Shown piece by piece: positions 59,282 through 64,000 of a DNA stretch of 64,000 bases. The first letter of the stretch is position 1; the number at the start of each line of letters is the position of its first letter. Position numbers and translations under genes: made by a program. Source of the stretch: Bog-756 sp963703145 (lineage in GTDB: Bacteria; Actinomycetota; Acidimicrobiia; Acidimicrobiales; RAAP-2). Location: positions 4,092,001-4,156,000 of the forward strand of contig OY969793.1 of NCBI GenBank assembly GCA_963703145.1, read 5' to 3'. The notes under the pieces were generated by a model. That model was given only the letters and a program-made list of their open reading frames with translations. It had not been told where the DNA came from and ran no database searches.

Positions 59282-59847
59282 GTGTCTACGGCGCGGACAA
59301 GCGCCACCACACTCTCACCGTGCTGGTGGAGAACAAGGCGGGCGTGTTGGCCCGGGTGGCCGGACTGTTCTCGCGGCGCGGCTACAACATCTTCAGCCTG
59401 GCGGTGGCTCCTTCGGACAACGAGCGGTTCAGTCGGATCACCATCGTGGTCGATGTGGAATCCGCACCCCTCGACCAGATCATCAAGCAACTGGACAAGC
59501 TGATCCCCGTGGTGTCGATCACCGAGCTCGACCCGAGCATGGCCCGCGAGCGCGAGCTCTTGATGGCCACGCTGGAGGCAGGGCCCGCCACCCGGGGCCA
59601 GATCATCCAGCTGGTCGGGGTGTTCGAGGGCAAGATCGTCGACGTGGGCCATGACCGGCTGACCGTGGCCCTCGAGGGCGCACCGATCAAGCTCGACGAT
59701 TTCGAGGACCTCATCCGCAGCTACGGCATCGTCGAGATGCAGCGGACCGGCCGTGTGGCGTTGCCTAAGCTGGACCGGTCCGGCGAGCACTCCGCCCCGC
59801 TCGCTACAGAACATCCGTTCGCACATCACACAGAGAAGGCAGGTTGA
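59278..59847 (+). CDS. ilvN: Acetolactate synthase small (regulatory) subunit
   Basis: 189 residues from ATG 59278, with GGAGGG 6 bases before. Two ACT domains: HTLTVLVENKAGVLARVAGLFSRRGYNIFSLAVAPSDNERFSRITIVV, and later LVGVFEGKIVDVGHDRLTVALEG. Valine feedback regulation of IlvB is expected. Overlaps ilvB upstream; ilvC follows within a few bases. The tail of about 25 residues is lineage-specific. Confidence 0.95.
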   Translation: MSVYGADKRHHTLTVLVENKAGVLARVAGLFSRRGYNIFSLAVAPSDNERFSRITIVVDVESAPLDQIIKQLDKLIPVVSITELDPSMARERELLMATLEAGPATRGQIIQLVGVFEGKIVDVGHDRLTVALEGAPIKLDDFEDLIRSYGIVEMQRTGRVALPKLDRSGEHSAPLATEHPFAHHTEKAG

Positions 59848-59852
59848 TCCAG

Positions 59853-60878
59853 ATGGCCACGCTGTACTACGAGAAGGACGCCGACCCGAGCCTCATCGGG
59901 AACCGCAAGGTGGCGGTGATCGGGTACGGCTCCCAGGGCCACGCCCACGCCCTCAACCTGTCCGAGAGCGGGGTCGACGTCCGGGTCGGCCTCCGGGACA
60001 GCTCGTCGTCGAAGCAGAAGGCCGAAGAGGCCGGGCTCCGGGTCCTGTCGGTGGCCGACGCGTCGGCCGAAGCCGACGTCATCATGATCCTACTGCCCGA
60101 CACCGAGCAGGCTTCCGTCTACGAGGCGGAGATCGCCCCGCACTTGAAGGCCGGCGACGCCGTGTTCTTCGCCCACGGGTTCAACATCCGGTTCGGGCTG
60201 ATCTCGCCACCGGCCGACGTCGACGTGGCCATGGTTGCCCCAAAGGGTCCCGGCCACCTGGTCCGGCGCACCTACACCGAGGGGGGAGGCGTGCCCTCGC
60301 TCGTGGCGGTGTCCGCAGACCCGTCCGGCAAGGCCCACGACCTGGCGCTCTCGTACGCACATGCCATCGGAGCTACCCGGGCCGGGGTGCTCGACACCAC
60401 GTTCGCCGAGGAGACCGAGACCGACCTCTTCGGTGAGCAGGTGGTCTTGTGCGGTGGTCTGACCGCCCTGGTGCAGGCCGGCTACGAGACCCTGGTCGGG
60501 GCCGGGTACCAGCCCGAGTCGGCCTACTTCGAGTGCCTCCACGAGTTGAAGCTGATCGTCGACCTGATGTACGAGCAGGGGATCAGCGGCATGCGGTTCT
60601 CGATCTCGGACACCGCCGAGTACGGCGACCTGACCCGGGGCCCGCGGGTGATCAACCAGGCCGTGCGCGACGAGATGGGGCGCATCCTGGGGGAGATCCA
60701 AGACGGCACCTTCGCCAAGGAGTGGGTGGCCGAGAACGCCAACGGACGTCCCAACTATCAGGCACTGCGACAGGCCGGACTGGACCACCCCATCGAGAAG
60801 GTCGGGGCCGAGCTGCGCGACATGATGCCGTTCGTTACCGCCGGCAAGCAGAAGATCCAGGACGTGTCCGGGGGCTGA
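59853..60878 (+). CDS. ilvC: Ketol-acid reductoisomerase (class I)
   Basis: 341 residues; start at ATG 59853 (a TTG at 59844 overlapping the ilvN stop would give three extra residues). NADPH site AVIGYGSQGHAHALNLSESGVDVRVGLRDSSSSKQKAEEAG, catalytic GPGHLVRRTYTEGGGVPSLVAVS and KARI knotted domain LFGEQVVLCGGLTALVQAGYETL, ECLHELKLIVDLMYEQGI, SDTAEYGD. Mg- and NADPH-dependent isomeroreduction in branched-chain amino acid synthesis. Last enzyme of the ilvBNC operon. Confidence 0.96.
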   Translation: MATLYYEKDADPSLIGNRKVAVIGYGSQGHAHALNLSESGVDVRVGLRDSSSSKQKAEEAGLRVLSVADASAEADVIMILLPDTEQASVYEAEIAPHLKAGDAVFFAHGFNIRFGLISPPADVDVAMVAPKGPGHLVRRTYTEGGGVPSLVAVSADPSGKAHDLALSYAHAIGATRAGVLDTTFAEETETDLFGEQVVLCGGLTALVQAGYETLVGAGYQPESAYFECLHELKLIVDLMYEQGISGMRFSISDTAEYGDLTRGPRVINQAVRDEMGRILGEIQDGTFAKEWVAENANGRPNYQALRQAGLDHPIEKVGAELRDMMPFVTAGKQKIQDVSGG

Positions 60879-60894
60879 TGCCCGGACGGGCCAG

Positions 60895-61449
60895 GTGAGC
60901 AGACCGGTGACCGGGGACGACGGAGACGCTGGTCCCCAGAGGGCCGGCCTCGAAGCGACGTTTCGTCATCTCGACGACCCTGACATCGGGTGGCAGCGGG
61001 TGAAGTCGATCCGCAATGCCGACGGAACGACATCGTCGGTGTGGGAGAAGTGGCTGGCCTTCTCCCCCGACCCCTTGTACCTCTCGCTGTACGCAAAATG
61101 GGACCCAGGCATGGTCATCCGCCGGCACGGGCACTACAGCCCCCACGTCATCTTCGTCGTCAGTGGGGACATGTGGTGCGCTGAACGGCACTGCCCGGCC
61201 GGCACCCACGTGGAGCTCCCAGTGGGAGCGGCCTTCGGTCCGTTCGTGGCCGGCCCCGAGGGCACGGTGTTGCTCGAGGTGATGATGGGCGACCCGCGGT
61301 CGTGGGGAGACGATCCCGAGGCGTTCACCCGGGCGCTGGCGGAGCGGGGAGCCGAGGCGCTGCCGGATCCGGCCATCGAGCTACCCGCGTGGTTGGAGGA
61401 TCTCCGCTCGCGCTGGGTGGTCGATGGTGAGCCGGTTCCCGAGGCGTGA
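60895..61449 (+). CDS. Cupin-like protein (RmlC-type barrel)
   Basis: 184 residues, GTG start 60895. FRHLDDPDIGWQRVKSIRNADGTTSSVWEKWLAF, then a cupin core IRRHGHYSPHVIFVVSGDMWCAERHCPAGTHVELPVGAAFGPFVAGPEGTVLLEVMMGD. A single His-rich cupin motif (HGHYSPH) suggests a metal site. Unknown substrate. 16 bp downstream of ilvC, so may be read through from the ilv operon, though unrelated in function. Confidence 0.72.
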   Translation: MSRPVTGDDGDAGPQRAGLEATFRHLDDPDIGWQRVKSIRNADGTTSSVWEKWLAFSPDPLYLSLYAKWDPGMVIRRHGHYSPHVIFVVSGDMWCAERHCPAGTHVELPVGAAFGPFVAGPEGTVLLEVMMGDPRSWGDDPEAFTRALAERGAEALPDPAIELPAWLEDLRSRWVVDGEPVPEA

Positions 61450-61489
61450 ACGCGGCCGGTCCAGACCCGGCCGAATTCCCCTGGCGGCC

Positions 61490-63043
61490 CTATTTGGCCT
61501 GAGTCGGCAGTTTCTGCCGCTTCGGGATGGGGTACGGCGCTGTCGTCGTGTTGAGCTCGAGGATCTGGGCGGCGCTACACTCGTTACCGACCGGCGGCGC
61601 GGTGGTGCTGGCCGAGGTCAGCGGGAGCCTGGGGGCCTTGGTCACCGGTGCCCCGAGCACGGGAAGCGTCGAGGTCAGATCGCCGGTGACCGATCGGCGC
61701 CACGCCGAGATGTTGGGCGCGGTGACCCCGAAGACGGTCTCGAGGAATCGGAGCTGGGAGGTGTGGTCGAAGACGTCGGAGACGATGTGGCCGCCGGCCG
61801 AGAACGGTGAGACCACGATCATCGGGACGCGCACCCCGAGTCCCAGCGGGCCGCTGACGCCCTCGGCCTGTCCTGGCAACGGGCTGGCCGTGATGAACTC
61901 CCCGGCGGTCCCCGGCGGCGGCGTTGGAGGCGGGACATGGTCGAAGAACCCATCGTTCTCGTCATACATGATGAAGAGCACCGTCTTGGCCCATACCGCT
62001 GGGTTGGACAAGAGGGTGTCGAGGACCTGCTGGGTGTACCACTCCCCGAGGGCCGCCGGGGACGGCGGATGCTCGTCGTAGGCATCGGGCGACATGATCC
62101 ACGACACCTGGGGCAGGGTGTTGTTGGCCACATCCTTGGCAAAGTCGTCTGGGCCGACCCCGCCGGTGAACCCTCCGTTGACATTCGTCCCGTAGTAGCC
62201 GAAAGCGTTCTGGTAGAGCGGTGAAGACGGATTCTGGTACTGCTCGAAATACAACAGGACGTTCTTCGATACGAAGTAGTTGGCTCCGGGCTGGTAGTTG
62301 GAACCGTAGGGGTTGTAGGCCTTCCAACTGATGCCGGCGTTCTGGAGCACCTCGGGCATGGTCTCCCACGAACACGTCCATTGGTTGGCCAGCTGGTCCG
62401 ACGCCGTGGTGAGGATGGGCCCTCCCTCGGACCCGTCGGTACCGACGGTGCCGGTGAGGGACATGAGGCGGTTGGGGTGGGTCGGGCCGAGGATCGAGCA
62501 GAAGTAGTTGTCGCAGATGGTGAACTTCTTGGCCAGGTCGTAATAGAAGGGGATGTCGCCCTTCTTGTAGTAGCCCATGGTGTTGACGCCGAGCGCGCCT
62601 TCGTAGGTGCTCGAGGTGTGGGTCTTCACGAAGCTGTCCATGGCCCCGTTGTTCCAGGAGGCGTGCTCAGCTCCCCAGGAGTGGGACAGGTCGTAGGTGC
62701 ACTCGGCCTGCTGGTTCTTGGTGTTCATGTGGAACGGGAGGAGGGAGCCAGACGTGCTGCCCGGCCACGCCTGGGTGAACGCACCCCGGTTGTTGGTGTC
62801 GTCGAAGCCCTTCACTCCGGCCATGGTGCCGAAGTAGTGGTCGAAGGACCGGTTCTCCTGCATGAGAAAGATCACGTGTTCGACGGCACCCAGGTCGGAG
62901 CCGGCTGCCTGGGCCTTCAGGGCGCGCTGCACCGTCTCGTGCCCGGTCGACCGGACGTGGCCTATCTTGGCCAGGCTCAGCGTGGTGGCGCCGGCGATTC
63001 CCCCGGCGAGGACCTGTCTACGCGTGAACGTCGGATCGGTCAT
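61490..63043 (-). CDS. Tat-exported phosphoesterase (phospholipase C/acid phosphatase family)
   Basis: 517 residues. N-terminal twin-arginine signal TRRQVLAGGIAGATTLSLA. Catalytic N-terminus: VEHVIFLMQENRSFDHYFGTMAGVKGFDD with the active-site ENRSFDHYFG, GPTHPNRLMSLTGTVG, MSPDAYDEHPP, and the C-terminal YDENDGFFDHVPPP and DHTSQLRFLE. The family contains non-hemolytic phospholipases C and AcpA-type acid phosphatases. Extracellular phosphate or lipid scavenging is the likely role. Convergent with the cupin gene. Confidence 0.92.
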   Translation of the reverse strand: MTDPTFTRRQVLAGGIAGATTLSLAKIGHVRSTGHETVQRALKAQAAGSDLGAVEHVIFLMQENRSFDHYFGTMAGVKGFDDTNNRGAFTQAWPGSTSGSLLPFHMNTKNQQAECTYDLSHSWGAEHASWNNGAMDSFVKTHTSSTYEGALGVNTMGYYKKGDIPFYYDLAKKFTICDNYFCSILGPTHPNRLMSLTGTVGTDGSEGGPILTTASDQLANQWTCSWETMPEVLQNAGISWKAYNPYGSNYQPGANYFVSKNVLLYFEQYQNPSSPLYQNAFGYYGTNVNGGFTGGVGPDDFAKDVANNTLPQVSWIMSPDAYDEHPPSPAALGEWYTQQVLDTLLSNPAVWAKTVLFIMYDENDGFFDHVPPPTPPPGTAGEFITASPLPGQAEGVSGPLGLGVRVPMIVVSPFSAGGHIVSDVFDHTSQLRFLETVFGVTAPNISAWRRSVTGDLTSTLPVLGAPVTKAPRLPLTSASTTAPPVGNECSAAQILELNTTTAPYPIPKRQKLPTQAK

Positions 63044-63769
63044 GGTTGGAATGCTGGCACAGTTCGACCACGGGTGACGGGTGGGTTGGCAGCCGGGCTG
63101 TCAGCGATCCGACCACCTGAACAGCGTCTTGAGGGCCGTGTCGAGACAGCGGACAACGGGACGCAGTGCCACCGTGGAGAGTGGACTGCGATGACCTCTG
63201 ACCCTCTGGTGCGGACTCGCCCCGCAAGCGGGCCGGCGGAACCGGTGGCCGGTTGGAATCGGACCACGCTGCCGCCTCCGGCCGTGGTGGTGGGCACGTG
63301 ATCGTGTCGCACTCGTGTCACCCGAGTAGCAGGCCAAGCAGCGGGATAAACCGTTGCTTGCCATTGGGAAAATAGCTTTGACATTCAAACGGACTCGATG
63401 ACGACCGGAGCGAGCGTCGCGTCGACTGGGCCGAATGCGCCACGTGGTCGTCACCAGCCGAAGACGCAGCTCGTCCTCTGAGGGGGGTGACAACCCACGC
63501 TCCAGCTTCACCTCCTCAGCATCTTCTGGTGGTGGGGCCGGGGCAGAGGGACCATCTCCTTGGCCGCTCGCCGTCGTCCGGATACCGCACGGAGGTCGGG
63601 CAAAGCACCACGAAGACATCACGGAAGGTAGCGGTACCAGCCCGCTCGGTGTAGGTGGGCGCGGCCCGTGTGACATGCGGGTGACAGTTCACCAACACGT
63701 GGCAGAGAGTTCATGTTGACCTGCGGGAAAAGGCTATTCACCTGGGGAAATTGTCGTGATACTGCCCTG
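63044..63769. other. Long intergenic region
   Basis: About 725 bp with no ORF I trust; frames on both strands lack recognisable domains. The stretch from about 63340 to 63400 is AT-richer (TTGACATTC near 63379) and 63700-63770 also, so both may be promoter regions for the divergent phosphoesterase and the secreted protein. Confidence 0.5.
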
Positions 63770-64000
63770 GTGCACTCGTCGCTGAGAACTATCTCGTGTC
63801 GAATGGCGGCGGCTGTGGCGGCTTCACTCGGCACTCTTGTTCTGCTCCCAGGAGCGGCCGGCGCGGCGTTTCCGGGCGTCAACGGGGTGATCGCCTACCA
63901 GAGCACCGAGGCGGGGATCTCCCCCTGCAACCCGTTCACGAGCAGCGAGCTGTTCGCCGTCCCTTCCGGCGGTGGGACCGAACAGCATCTCCCAGGTGGA
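63770..64000 (+). CDS. Secreted PD40/WD40-like protein, N-terminal part (runs off the window)
   Basis: 77 codons visible from GTG 63770, with an alternative ATG at 63803. A basic N-terminus and hydrophobic segment (LRTISCRMAAAVAASLGT then LVLLPGAAGAA) look like a signal peptide. The mature start FPGVNGVIAYQSTEAG resembles the TolB/PD40 beta-propeller unit (FPG-NG-IAF-S). The product may therefore be an exported beta-propeller protein. Confidence 0.6.
   Translation, partial: MHSSLRTISCRMAAAVAASLGTLVLLPGAAGAAFPGVNGVIAYQSTEAGISPCNPFTSSELFAVPSGGGTEQHLPGG

Overview
The window is a high-GC, gene-dense chromosomal segment with many GTG and TTG starts. It most resembles an actinobacterium of the class Acidimicrobiia. 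Evidence: a three-gene proton-translocating transhydrogenase, an actinobacterial-type steroid C/D-ring locus, an ilvB attenuator with a branched-chain leader peptide, a DrrAB exporter with a TetR repressor, and a secreted IPT/FN3 protein ending in 42-residue GYWLVASDGG-type repeats, which I associate with Acidimicrobiia. The lineage is inferred; no rRNA is present.

Region by region. 1-9 kb: a truncated multi-PAS sensor, an unusual ketosynthase, then a tight operon echA20-ipdA-ipdB-ipdC (minus strand) with a divergent SDR, matching the pathway that opens the last two steroid rings, and an EAL protein. 9-18 kb: pntAA-pntAB-pntB, the secreted IPT/FN3 repeat protein, a PIN-TRAM membrane protein, a membrane-anchored GH18 protein and a cupin. 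18-27 kb: TetR/DrrAB with palindromic operators, an alkyltransferase-like protein, a polytopic membrane protein, and a coupled cluster of two secreted-repeat proteins, a desaturase-type enzyme, DoxX, an ECF sigma factor and its anti-sigma factor. 27-36 kb: a minus-strand set TetR-SDR-Baeyer-Villiger monooxygenase-CaiB/BaiF CoA-transferase-flavin split barrel-DUF35/thiolase fusion-VOC, which reads as an uncharacterised ketone or ring-cleavage catabolic operon, facing an amidohydrolase across a palindromic operator. 36-40.5 kb: small secreted and hypothetical genes, a quinone oxidoreductase, and a tRNA-Ala(CGC) whose 3' end is duplicated about 560 bp away around a decayed HicAB toxin-antitoxin pair. 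40.7-50 kb: a secreted GH92 mannosidase, SDR/epimerase/CMD/AKR genes, and an envelope pair (GT2 plus LPG-synthase-type membrane protein). 50-55 kb: orphan ParA, DUF2237, DUF1543, YCII plus an ECF42-type sigma factor, a haloalkane dehalogenase and a PhyH dioxygenase. 55-61 kb: ilvD, then leader peptide-attenuator-ilvB-ilvN-ilvC. 61-64 kb: a Tat-exported phosphoesterase, a long gap and the start of a secreted protein.

Several otherwise well-conserved genes carry single-base frameshifts (TetR, desaturase, GT2, dehalogenase twice, ilvD). Because ilvD is affected within an otherwise intact ilv region, I suspect residual consensus errors in at least some of them, so protein boundaries there should be read as reconstructed genes.
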